Origin: an uncultured Methylophilus sp.
GTDB lineage: Bacteria > Pseudomonadota > Gammaproteobacteria > Burkholderiales > Methylophilaceae
Assembly: GCA_936943315.1 (NCBI GenBank)
Contig: CAKZJM010000052.1
Coordinates: forward strand, 1 to 7,907
Direction: 5' to 3'
DNA length: 7,907 nucleotides
The notes under the pieces were generated by a model. That model had not been told where the DNA came from. It saw only the letters and a list, made by a program, of their open reading frames with translations, and did no database searches. Both the position numbers and the translations under genes were made by a program. Shown here in pieces: positions 1 to 6,426 of this stretch (within the stretch, counting starts at the first letter, position 1; each line of letters starts with the position of its first letter).

Positions 1-1062
1 AATCCGCAATTTATTTCGTGCCCGCAAAGCAATTTGGTGCTGGGCGGCAGTAAATCGCTGGATCAACTGAGTTTTGGCTATGAGTTGGCCCGCAAACATC
101 ATGGAATACACTGGATACAGGACAGCGTGACCGGCGTTGACATGATCAATAAACAGGTCAGCTTAACGCGTGGCACCGTCAGTTATGACCGGCTGGTACT
201 GGCGCCAGGGGTAGATTTCAATTACAGCAAAATCCCCGGCATGTCGGCGCCAGTGACAGACATTCCTCATGCCTGGAAAGCAGGAAAACAAACTGTTCAA
301 TTGCGGCAGCAACTTGAAAGCATGCCGGATGGCGGCGTGTTTGTGATGACGGTGCCCAGCGGGGCTTACCGTTGCCCGCCTGGCCCTTATGAACGTGCCT
401 GCCAGGTCGCGCACTATTTCAAGCAGCACAAACCGCGCAGCAAAGTGATTATCCTGGATGCGAATGCAGATATTGTTTCGAAAAAGGGGCTGTTCCTGCA
501 GAGCTTTAACGGCGCTTACCAGGGCATCATTGAATACCATAACAATAGCGAAATCTTACAGCTGGACACGGCAAGTAAAACCATCAAAACCGATTTTGAA
601 ACCATCCGTGCCGATGTGCTAAATGTGATTCCACCGCAGTTAGCAGGCAAAGTCGCCCAAGTGGCTGGCCTCAACAATGTCGATCAACGCTGGTGCGAAG
701 TCGACTTTGTCAGTTATGCCTCCAGTTCACAGCCTGACGTCCATATTATTGGCGACAGCATTTCTGCCGGACTGCCTAAATCGGCGCATATGGCGACCTC
801 GCATGCCAAAGTCTGTGCGGCCGCCATCATAGACTTGCAATCAGGCAATGCCCCAAACCCGTTACCGGTATTTGCCAACACCTGTTACAGCTTTGTTGAT
901 GCCAAACAGGCCATGCATGTAGCCAACGTTTACCGCTATGACCCGGCTAAAAAGGCTATGGTCGCGGCTGAAGGCGGAGGTGTATCGCCCAAGGCCTCAG
1001 AGCAGGAAGGCGAATACGCACAGGCCTGGGCCCAAAATATCTGGGCAGATACCCTGACATGA
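1..1062 (+). CDS. fccB: Flavocytochrome c sulfide dehydrogenase-like flavoprotein, 5'-truncated
   Basis: The frame is open from base 1, so the true start and the N-terminal FAD GxGxxG motif lie upstream; 353 residues are visible. In the family this periplasmic FAD subunit oxidises sulfide and passes electrons to a small cytochrome c (FccA). The 'PHAWKAGKQT' block, 'YRCPPGPYERA' and 'KPRSKVIILDA' all match FccB. The two redox cysteines known from Allochromatium FccB (Cys161/Cys337) appear as TGC at 373-375 and TGT at 883-885 ('ANTCYS'). Their spacing of about 170 residues is close to the family's 176. The C-terminal FCSD flavin-binding domain is complete, with 'VYRYDPAKK' and 'GGVSP' blocks and a terminal 'NIWADTL'. 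The stop overlaps the next start (ATGA). No cytochrome partner is in the window and could lie upstream. The family call is firm; sulfide as substrate is inferred from family only. Confidence 0.9.
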   Translation, partial: NPQFISCPQSNLVLGGSKSLDQLSFGYELARKHHGIHWIQDSVTGVDMINKQVSLTRGTVSYDRLVLAPGVDFNYSKIPGMSAPVTDIPHAWKAGKQTVQLRQQLESMPDGGVFVMTVPSGAYRCPPGPYERACQVAHYFKQHKPRSKVIILDANADIVSKKGLFLQSFNGAYQGIIEYHNNSEILQLDTASKTIKTDFETIRADVLNVIPPQLAGKVAQVAGLNNVDQRWCEVDFVSYASSSQPDVHIIGDSISAGLPKSAHMATSHAKVCAAAIIDLQSGNAPNPLPVFANTCYSFVDAKQAMHVANVYRYDPAKKAMVAAEGGGVSPKASEQEGEYAQAWAQNIWADTLT

Positions 1063-2270
1063 CCACCACCCAGTCACAACGCTCGCCCGCCTATAAAGTC
1101 TACTGCTTGTGCCTGACTGGCATAGCCGCGCTGTTGTCAGCCATCGTGTTACATGACGCGATGGCTGAGACTCCCTCGGCAGAAGCTGCCCTGTCTACCC
1201 TCGAAGTCCCCGCTGGTTTAAAGATTGAGCGTTTTAGCGATGTCAGCCGCTGGGGCGCGCCCCGCATGCTGGCATTGGATACGCAAGGCAGGCTATTGGT
1301 CAGCCTGGCCGATACCGGCCGCGTGTTGCGCTTGAATGCGCAAGGCGAAGCAGAGGTCATTGCCCAAGGCCTGAATGCGCCCCAAGGCATCACGTTGCTC
1401 GGCGAAGATTTACTGGTAGCGGAACAAACCGGCGTTGTGAAACTGCCCAAACAGGGAGATGGCTGGGGAGCGCCGCAACCATTTATCCGCCTCTTGCCCA
1501 GCGGTGGCCATAGCCTCAAAACGCTCAAACTCTCACCGGATGGTTACCTGTTTATCAATGTTGGCTCCAGTTGCAATGTCTGCGCAGAAGAGAATGCGAT
1601 GCGCGCTACGGTGTTGCGCTATACGGCCGATGGACGCCCGGCGGGCGCATTACTGACAATTGGTCGCCATGCGCAAAGTGCCATTTGGGCCACTGGCCTG
1701 CGTAACAGTCAGGGGTTTGCCTGGCATCCGCAAACCGGGGAGCTGTTTGCCACCAACAATGGTGCCGATAACCGCAGTGGACAAAAAAATGGGGCGATCG
1801 ATGATGACTTGCCGCCAGAGCACCTCAACAAGATTGAAGGTGGCAAGCATTATGGCTGGCCCTATTGCTGGGGCGACCCGAAACAATCTGGACAACTGTT
1901 CCAGGATCCTAACTTTATCAGCGAACCAGGTATTTGCCAGCAGTCCCAAGCTCCGGCCCTCTTATTGCCTGCCCACAGTACGCCGATTGGCCTGACCTTT
2001 TTAAACAATAGCCGCTTGCCTGCGGAGATGCAGCAAGATGCCATTGTGGCCCTGCATGGTTCCTGGAACCGCAAACAACCCAGCGGTTATGCCTTGCTGC
2101 GTGTACAATTCAGGAACCAACAGCCTATTGCCGCCGTCCCATTCTTGACTGGCTGGCTGCAAGGCAAACAGGCCTGGGGGCGCCCGGTCGATGTGATTGT
2201 GGGTGCTGATGGCTGGTTGTATGTCTCGGATGACCAGACCGGCTGGATTTACCGGATTCGCAGCCAATAA
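1059..2270 (+). CDS. Exported PQQ-dependent sugar/sorbosone dehydrogenase-like beta-propeller
   Basis: This 403-residue protein belongs to the soluble glucose/sorbosone dehydrogenase superfamily (COG2133 type), periplasmic quinoproteins that oxidise aldoses or related sugars. A hydrophobic segment at residues 15-35 ending 'DAMA-ET' looks like a signal peptide or anchor. Blade motifs run from about residue 50 to the end. The 'GGH' at His151 sits where the family's catalytic His lies. 'GLRNSQGFAWHP' (Arg215-Asn216) and 'NKIEGGKHYGWPYCWGD' (257-273) are family PQQ/metal-site blocks, as are 'HGSWNR' (333-338) and 'GRPVDV' (374-379). A CxxC at 172-175 ('SSCNVC') recurs in the sorbosone-type branch. 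ATG overlaps the upstream stop as ATGA without a strong Shine-Dalgarno, so translation is probably coupled. Cofactor and substrate are inferred from family; some homologues have no proven activity. Confidence 0.85.
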   Translation: MTTTQSQRSPAYKVYCLCLTGIAALLSAIVLHDAMAETPSAEAALSTLEVPAGLKIERFSDVSRWGAPRMLALDTQGRLLVSLADTGRVLRLNAQGEAEVIAQGLNAPQGITLLGEDLLVAEQTGVVKLPKQGDGWGAPQPFIRLLPSGGHSLKTLKLSPDGYLFINVGSSCNVCAEENAMRATVLRYTADGRPAGALLTIGRHAQSAIWATGLRNSQGFAWHPQTGELFATNNGADNRSGQKNGAIDDDLPPEHLNKIEGGKHYGWPYCWGDPKQSGQLFQDPNFISEPGICQQSQAPALLLPAHSTPIGLTFLNNSRLPAEMQQDAIVALHGSWNRKQPSGYALLRVQFRNQQPIAAVPFLTGWLQGKQAWGRPVDVIVGADGWLYVSDDQTGWIYRIRSQ

Positions 2271-2295
2271 ATGACCGGCGGCTGCCAAGTTTTTT
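2260..2295 (+). terminator. Weak hairpin plus T-run between two operon genes
   Basis: GCAGCC (2260-2265) can pair with GGCTGC (2280-2285) across a 14-nt loop, and six T follow at 2290-2295. The 6-bp stem is short, the loop is long, and four bases separate stem and T-run. At best it is a partial terminator or attenuator that lowers expression of the two downstream genes. The T-run directly abuts the next gene's Shine-Dalgarno. Confidence 0.25.
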
Positions 2296-2300
2296 AGGAG
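2296..2300 (+). promoter_or_regulatory. Shine-Dalgarno AGGAG that decides the next start
   Basis: AGGAG lies 3 nt before a GTG at 2304 and 6 nt before the ATG at 2307. The GTG is too close for efficient initiation, so the ATG at 2307 is taken as the start. Confidence 0.75.
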
Positions 2301-2306
2301 CAAGTG

Positions 2307-2891
2307 ATGAAACGCATTCTAGTATCTTTAAGTAGCATATTCTGCCTGGGCTGGCTCAGCCTAAGCCACGCAGAAACACAACCTGCCTTGGTTATTCAGG
2401 TGCCGGAAGCTTTTTACCAGCACCCTGTAAGACTGCTGCATCCTTATATCAACTACTGGCATAACCGTGCAGAAGCCGCAGAAAGCACCGGATTAAGCAG
2501 CTTTCAGGCACAACACTTTGCCACCACCAGTTGCGAGGCAGAAGCCAAAGGCCAGGCGTTGGTGGTGATCGAACCGAATATGTTCTACAACCCGCAAACG
2601 GGCGTCTTTTACAGCGAAATCACCGCCAAGGTATACAACACGCCGGGCGCTGACAGCGCTTTGGGCAAACCACTGATGACGGTGAAAGGCGAAGGCCAAT
2701 CGCGTGGCTGGCTCACTTACAACGTCGAGTACTCAACGCATCAGTCTTACCAGCAGGCGTTTGACCTGGTGATCCAGCAGTTGCAAAAAAGCCCGGTGTT
2801 TCAGCACTCTGTAGAGCAGGCCCCGGTACAAACTTACCAGGCGTTATGCAATAGCATCAATACCTTGTCTCAACCCAAAGCATTTTTCTAG
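2307..2891 (+). CDS. Unrecognised exported protein, 194 residues
   Basis: I do not recognise a family. The N-terminus 'MKRILVSLSSIFCLGWLSLSHAETQ' in two parts shows a basic start, a hydrophobic core to about residue 20 and a likely signal-peptidase I site after 'SHA'. There is no lipobox. The mature part of about 170 residues is hydrophilic and mixed in character. It has an aromatic-rich opening ('AFYQHP', 'YINYWHNR'), a central region with 'PNMFYNPQTGVFYSEITAKVY' like alternating beta strands, and a helical, glutamine-rich C-terminal third. Two cysteines remain in the mature chain ('TSCEAE' and 'ALCNSI') and could form a disulfide in the periplasm. It lies between two propeller genes, 36 nt after the first and 8 nt before the second, so it is probably co-expressed with them. 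A GTG at 2304 would add one residue. Confidence 0.8.
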   Translation: MKRILVSLSSIFCLGWLSLSHAETQPALVIQVPEAFYQHPVRLLHPYINYWHNRAEAAESTGLSSFQAQHFATTSCEAEAKGQALVVIEPNMFYNPQTGVFYSEITAKVYNTPGADSALGKPLMTVKGEGQSRGWLTYNVEYSTHQSYQQAFDLVIQQLQKSPVFQHSVEQAPVQTYQALCNSINTLSQPKAFF

Positions 2892-2894
2892 GAG
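2890..2894 (+). promoter_or_regulatory. Shine-Dalgarno AGGAG overlapping upstream stop
   Basis: AGGAG shares two bases with the TAG at 2889-2891 and stands 5 nt before the ATG at 2900. This layout favours re-initiation by ribosomes finishing the upstream gene. An ATG at 2896 is in another frame and stops after four codons. Confidence 0.75.
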
Positions 2895-2899
2895 TATGT

Positions 2900-3784
2900 A
2901 TGTTGTTTAGCCCAGCTCAGCGCCACCGACTGATTTCCACCGTGATGGCGGCCTTGCTCATGACCCTCGCTAGCCATAGCCACGCCCACGGCCTGGAGCC
3001 AGTCAGCGGATTATTGACACCGGAATCTGTGGTACAAGCCGCTGACGGCAAGATTTACGTGTCTGAAATCAATGGTTTTGGCCAGGATGGCGATGGCCAG
3101 ATTCGTGTCATAGATCACGGCAAATCTTCAGTACTGGTGAAAGGGCTGGACGACCCCAAGGGATTGGTCATCATAGGCACTGATTTATATATCGCCGATA
3201 AATCGCGGGTGTTACGAGTCTCTTTGGCCCAGCCAACGGCCACTGCCGAGGTGTTTCTGGCAGCGACTGACTTTCCTAAAGTCCCGCAATTTTTGAACGA
3301 CCTCAGTGCAGATGCTAACGGCAATCTGTATATCAGTGACAGTGGCGATATTCTGGGCACCGGCAAAGGCGGCGCCATTTATAAAGTCACGCCGCAACGC
3401 GCACTGAGTTTGCTGCTGGATGGCACCATAGATGCCCGTATCTTAGCTCCTAACGGTTTACTGGCCGACGCCAAGGGCGAACAGTTATTGCTGGTCGATT
3501 TCACCTCCGGCGTGCTCTACAACTACCACCTGCAGACTAAAAAACTGGACGAAGTGGCGAGCGGCCTGGGCGGCGGTGATGGCATTGTCAAACAGGCTAA
3601 CGGCAATATTTATGTCAGTGACTGGAAGTTAGGCAAGGTCTACCGTGTGGACCCGCAACATAAGGTCAGCCTGATTAAAGAAGGTTACCAGTCTGCGGCG
3701 GATATTGCGCTGACGCAAGATGACCACCATTTGCTGGTGCCAGACATGAAAGCGGGCAAACTGGACATCATAGAGCTGCGTTAA
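2900..3784 (+). CDS. Exported SMP-30/gluconolactonase-like six-bladed propeller
   Basis: This 294-residue protein has a signal peptide (hydrophobic core about 11-24, likely cleavage after 'SHSHA' at 29). The rest is made of about six repeats of the kind 'D-x-NGNLYISD', seen near residues 45-56, 88-101, 133-148, 185-201, 224-241 and 267-282. That is the NHL/SMP-30 propeller pattern. Candidate equivalents of the SMP-30 divalent-metal ligands are present: Glu42 ('TPES'), Asn185 ('APNGL') and Asp227 ('GGGDGI'). Asn133-Asp134 ('FLNDL') matches the substrate-site Asn. In the family such enzymes hydrolyse sugar lactones, which would fit the dehydrogenase two genes upstream. Other NHL-type proteins are purely structural or belong to the virginiamycin B lyase group, so a lactonase role is an inference. 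Last gene of the + strand cluster. Confidence 0.8.
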   Translation: MLFSPAQRHRLISTVMAALLMTLASHSHAHGLEPVSGLLTPESVVQAADGKIYVSEINGFGQDGDGQIRVIDHGKSSVLVKGLDDPKGLVIIGTDLYIADKSRVLRVSLAQPTATAEVFLAATDFPKVPQFLNDLSADANGNLYISDSGDILGTGKGGAIYKVTPQRALSLLLDGTIDARILAPNGLLADAKGEQLLLVDFTSGVLYNYHLQTKKLDEVASGLGGGDGIVKQANGNIYVSDWKLGKVYRVDPQHKVSLIKEGYQSAADIALTQDDHHLLVPDMKAGKLDIIELR

Positions 3785-3819
3785 GGCTAAGCGCTCACTG
3801 CCGGATAAAAGTAGCAGGC

Positions 3820-3845
3820 AAAAAAAACCACGCCTAAGCGTGGTT
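3820..3845 (-). terminator. Intrinsic terminator of the small - strand gene
   Basis: Read on the - strand, AACCACGC (3845-3838) pairs perfectly with GCGTGGTT (3833-3826) around a TTAG loop and runs straight into eight T (3827-3820). This is a canonical 8-bp stem with a U-tract. It points leftwards, serving the gene that ends at 3925. On the + strand the same stem lacks a downstream T-run, so it is at best a weak stop for the convergent propeller gene. Confidence 0.85.
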
Positions 3846-3874
3846 AAGTGAGAGGATACACACGAAACTGCTGA

Positions 3875-3916
3875 TTGCCTAAATGTTGCTGCAGGGAATT
3901 CAGCGCACTTAGGCAA
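3875..3916 (-). other. Stem-loop in the 3' UTR of the small secreted-protein gene
   Basis: TTGCCTAA (3875-3882) and TTAGGCAA (3909-3916) are perfect 8-bp inverted repeats. Inside them GCTG (3888-3891) and CAGC (3901-3904) can add four pairs, with a bulge and wobble between. No T-run follows on either strand, so it is not an intrinsic terminator by itself. It starts 9 nt after the stop codon and may stabilise the transcript. Confidence 0.5.
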
Positions 3917-3924
3917 CTTCACAG

Positions 3925-4110
3925 TCACTTGGTTTGCGCAGTTTTTTTGTCAGCCTCCTTTTGGGAGCTGACCGCTGGCTGCGCGACAGCGTGTCTGGCT
4001 ACTTTCAAATGTTTCTGCATTTCAACCTGGTCATGCGGGGAGGGGTTAGTTCCCGCCACGACATAGGCTGAAAAAATAAATCCTGAGATGACTAACATGG
4101 TCTTTTTCAT
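3925..4110 (-). CDS. Small exported basic peptide, 61 residues
   Basis: The ATG at 4110 is chosen because AGGAG stands 5 nt upstream on the - strand and the protein then opens with a textbook signal peptide, 'MKKTMLVISGFIFSAYVVAG', with likely cleavage near residue 19. A longer open frame reaching 4191 lacks such a site and would bury the signal. The mature part is about 42 residues, strongly hydrophilic and Lys/His/Gln/Ala-rich ('HDQVEMQKHLKVARHA'), with no cysteine, so it is likely a free periplasmic or secreted peptide. No family recognised. It is transcribed away from the two-component genes, shares their upstream region with the 11-bp array, and ends in a strong terminator 80 nt on. It may be a target of that system (inference). 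Confidence 0.75.
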   Translation of the reverse strand: MKKTMLVISGFIFSAYVVAGTNPSPHDQVEMQKHLKVARHAVAQPAVSSQKEADKKTAQTK

Positions 4111-4164
4111 GATCGCTCCTGACCGGTTTGCCTTTTCATTTTCTGTGCTTATCTGGCATGTGGT

Positions 4165-4193
4165 GATATGTTTGTTGCCCACATGAGACACAA
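4165..4193 (-). promoter_or_regulatory. Candidate promoter for the small secreted-peptide gene
   Basis: On the - strand TTGTGT (4193-4188) and CATATC (4170-4165) are separated by exactly 17 nt. The -35 is fair and the -10 is poor (three of six). The 11-bp repeat array starts 12 nt upstream of this -35, a position compatible with activation. Confidence 0.3.
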
Positions 4194-4205
4194 TACGCCC
4201 GTCGG

Positions 4206-4244
4206 CTTACAGCTAACTTACACCTGGCTTGCATCAAACTTACA
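4206..4244 (+). promoter_or_regulatory. Four tandem 11-bp-spaced CTTRCA half-sites (response-regulator operator)
   Basis: CTTACA at 4206-4211, CTTACA at 4217-4222, CTTGCA at 4228-4233 and CTTACA at 4239-4244 are each exactly 11 bp apart, with unrelated 5-nt spacers. One helical turn between direct half-sites is the known binding geometry of OmpR/PhoB-family regulators (for example the PmrA box, two YTTAAK sites with a 5-nt gap). The gene directly downstream is such a regulator, which points to autoregulation. The hexamer differs from the PmrA consensus. Confidence 0.75.
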
Positions 4245-4248
4245 ACCC

Positions 4249-4276
4249 TTAAAATACGATGGCATTGAGTTACACT
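4249..4276 (+). promoter_or_regulatory. Candidate promoter of the two-component operon
   Basis: TTAAAA (4249-4254) and TACACT (4271-4276) are 16 nt apart, 29 nt before the ATG. The -35 is weak and begins 5 nt after the last half-site of the 11-bp array, as expected for a promoter needing a bound activator. Other -10 choices, such as TACGAT at 4255-4260, cannot be excluded. Confidence 0.35.
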
Positions 4277-4305
4277 GACAATATTCAAACAAGCAGGTAA
4301 CCGCG

Positions 4306-4977
4306 ATGCGCCTATTAATAGTGGAAGATGATTTAGTCATTGCCAACGGACTGGTCCGGGCTTTGGGACAATCTCAATATGCTGTGGATCACGTGACGGA
4401 TGGCAAGCAGGCGTTACGCGCCATCCAGGATGACGTGTATGACCTGGTGATTCTGGATCTGGGATTGCCGACCATGGATGGCCTGGAGTTATTGTCGCAC
4501 CTGCGCCAACAGGCCAACCCGATTGCGGTGCTGATTTTGACCGCCCGTGAAGATGTGGCGACGCGGGTTCAGGCACTGGACCTGGGGGCAGATGACTTTC
4601 TGACCAAACCTTTTCACCTGGAAGAGCTTGAAGCCCGTGTGCGCGCCCTGATCCGCCGCAGCAAGCTTGGCAACAACCTGCCTCTGCAATGTGGTAACCT
4701 CAAGCTGGATGTGGCAAATAAACTGGCCTCGATTAATGACCTGCCGATTACGCTGTCGGCACGAGAGCTGAATTTGCTGGAAACCCTGATGATGCGTGTG
4801 GGCAAAATCATTGCCAAGGAGCAAATCATGGAGTCCCTCTGTAATTGGGATGAAACCTTGGGTGACAATGCCATTGAGGTATATGTGCACCGCCTACGCA
4901 AAAAAATTGAGCCCAGTGGTGCCCATATCCGCACCGTACGCGGCCTGGGATATATGCTGGAAGCAGAACATTTATAA
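4306..4977 (+). CDS. OmpR-family response regulator (TctD/QseB/PmrA-like)
   Basis: This 223-residue cytoplasmic DNA-binding regulator has the usual family length. The receiver domain (1-115) contains the acidic pair Asp8-Asp9, phospho-acceptor Asp51 ('VILDLGLP'), Thr79 ('LILTARE') and Lys101 ('LTKPF'), so all switch residues are present. The winged-helix domain (about 125-220) shows 'LSARELNLLE', the recognition-helix stretch 'NAIEVYVHRLRKKI' and the wing 'IRTVRGLGYML', typical of the family. The start is ATG with AGGT about 7 nt upstream. Its stop TAA is directly followed by the kinase ATG, so the two are co-translated partners. Four 11-bp-spaced half-sites upstream suggest it controls its own operon and possibly the divergent small gene. 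The exact subfamily and signal cannot be read from the sequence. Confidence 0.93.
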   Translation: MRLLIVEDDLVIANGLVRALGQSQYAVDHVTDGKQALRAIQDDVYDLVILDLGLPTMDGLELLSHLRQQANPIAVLILTAREDVATRVQALDLGADDFLTKPFHLEELEARVRALIRRSKLGNNLPLQCGNLKLDVANKLASINDLPITLSARELNLLETLMMRVGKIIAKEQIMESLCNWDETLGDNAIEVYVHRLRKKIEPSGAHIRTVRGLGYMLEAEHL

Positions 4978-6426
4978 ATGACCACCATCGGCCCCCGCGC
5001 ACTTAAAAACCAGCTTCGCCTGTGGTTGTTGCTCACCATGCTGCTGGTGTTGGGCGTCTCTGCCGCGTTGTCTTATTCGCGCGCCTTGCACTATGCCACG
5101 CAGGCTTATGACCAGTCTTTATTGCGTACGGTCCTGGCTCTTGCAGATGAAGTCATTATTGACACCAATAATGAAGTCAAACTCGAGTTACCCGAAATTG
5201 CCAGCCATCTGTTAAGTTACAACGATGGCGACCATATTTACATACGAATCAGCGCCCCCAATGGCAAGCTGGTGTTTGGTGAAGCGCATTTACCGTTACC
5301 GCATCAGCCGCCTGGAGGCAACCAGCAGGTGTACTACAACAGCCGCTACAAACATGAGGCCATCCGTGCCGTGACATTTGGCTTGCCCGAAAGCAATGCA
5401 GCCAATGCCAAAAATATCTTGATCACCATGGCAGAAACCACAGGCAAGCGCGATGCCATGGTGGCAGAAATGGTCGAAGAAATGTTGCTACCGCAAGTGC
5501 TCATGATGATATTGGCGGCGATTGTGATTGAACTTGGCATTCACTTTGCGCTTAAACCCATGCAAGACCTGCGTGAGTCTTTGCACCAGCGCTCTCACCG
5601 TGACCTCAGCCCGCTAGACACCAGCGCTTCGCCGCTGGAGCTACAACCCTTGTTGCAAGCCATGAATGCCCTGCTGTCGCGGGTGAAAGCAGGCATTCAG
5701 CAACAACAGCAGTTTATTGCCGACGCCTCACACCAGTTGCGCACACCGATTGCAGGCTTGCAAACCCAGGCTGAACTCGCCCTCAGAAGCCATGCGCCTG
5801 AAGAAGTGAAAGAGCCGTTAAATTACATCCTGCGCAGCACCACGCGCCTATCGCATCTGATTCAACGCCTGTTAAGCCTAGCCAGAACCGATGCTGCCAG
5901 CAGCCAGCTGGTGTTCAAGCCTGTCTCGCTGACAGGCTTGATTTACGATGAATGTGCGCGCTGGGTGGGCCCAGCCTCAGACAAGCAACTGGAGCTGGAG
6001 GTGTTGATTGAAACCCAGCAGGACCAGGTGCTGGGCGATGCACTGATGCTGTCTGAAATGCTGAACAATCTGCTCGAAAACGCCATCCAGTACACACCGG
6101 AGCAAGGGTTGTTGCAAATCAGGCTCTGGCAAGAGGGCAAGCATCTTTTATTGCAAGTCAGCGACAGCGGTGTGGGCATCCCCGCCGACCAGAAAGAACT
6201 GATTTTTGAGCGCTTTCATCGCCTGGACCCCAACCAGGGCAATGGCTGCGGACTGGGTCTGGCGATTGTGGCCGAGATTGCAGAGCACCACAATGCCACC
6301 ATTACCGTCAACCCAGGGCTGGAGCACCCCACCAGTTACCACACGGGCAGCCAATTCACGGTAAAATTCGACCGCTATGACACTTTGCCTGAGAACCCTC
6401 GCCCTACAAGCACTCACACTGCGTGA
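4978..6426 (+). CDS. Membrane sensor histidine kinase (TctE/QseC-like)
   Basis: This 482-residue inner-membrane kinase is the partner of the preceding regulator. TM1 is about residues 14-34 and TM2 about 173-193. The periplasmic sensor between them has 'YDQSLLRTVLALADEV' near its start, as in the 2CSK_N sensor domain of TctE-type kinases. A HAMP-like linker (194-240) follows. The H-box 'FIADASHQLRTPIAGL' has phospho-accepting His252. The N-box is 'NNLLENAIQYTP' (363-374), the G1 box 'DSGVGIP' (396-402) and the G2 box 'GLGLAI' (425-430), so it looks catalytically complete. There is no proper Shine-Dalgarno; ATG abuts the TAA of the regulator, so it depends on coupling. The last 16 or so codons overlap the next gene in another frame and form a Pro/Thr-rich tail beyond the ATPase fold. 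Confidence 0.92.
   Translation: MTTIGPRALKNQLRLWLLLTMLLVLGVSAALSYSRALHYATQAYDQSLLRTVLALADEVIIDTNNEVKLELPEIASHLLSYNDGDHIYIRISAPNGKLVFGEAHLPLPHQPPGGNQQVYYNSRYKHEAIRAVTFGLPESNAANAKNILITMAETTGKRDAMVAEMVEEMLLPQVLMMILAAIVIELGIHFALKPMQDLRESLHQRSHRDLSPLDTSASPLELQPLLQAMNALLSRVKAGIQQQQQFIADASHQLRTPIAGLQTQAELALRSHAPEEVKEPLNYILRSTTRLSHLIQRLLSLARTDAASSQLVFKPVSLTGLIYDECARWVGPASDKQLELEVLIETQQDQVLGDALMLSEMLNNLLENAIQYTPEQGLLQIRLWQEGKHLLLQVSDSGVGIPADQKELIFERFHRLDPNQGNGCGLGLAIVAEIAEHHNATITVNPGLEHPTSYHTGSQFTVKFDRYDTLPENPRPTSTHTA

Noticed and set aside
3875..4066. Open frame of 63 codons on the + strand opposite the small secreted-peptide gene
   Set aside because: No Shine-Dalgarno, odd Cys-rich composition, and it lies antisense to a gene with a clear signal peptide, Shine-Dalgarno and terminator.
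4111..4191. N-terminal extension of the small - strand gene to 4191
   Set aside because: No ribosome site at 4191, it would bury a textbook signal peptide, and the AGGAG with 5-nt spacing points to the ATG at 4110.
4489..4890. - strand open frame inside the response-regulator gene
   Set aside because: The + strand frame has every receiver and winged-helix residue; the antisense frame shows no motif.
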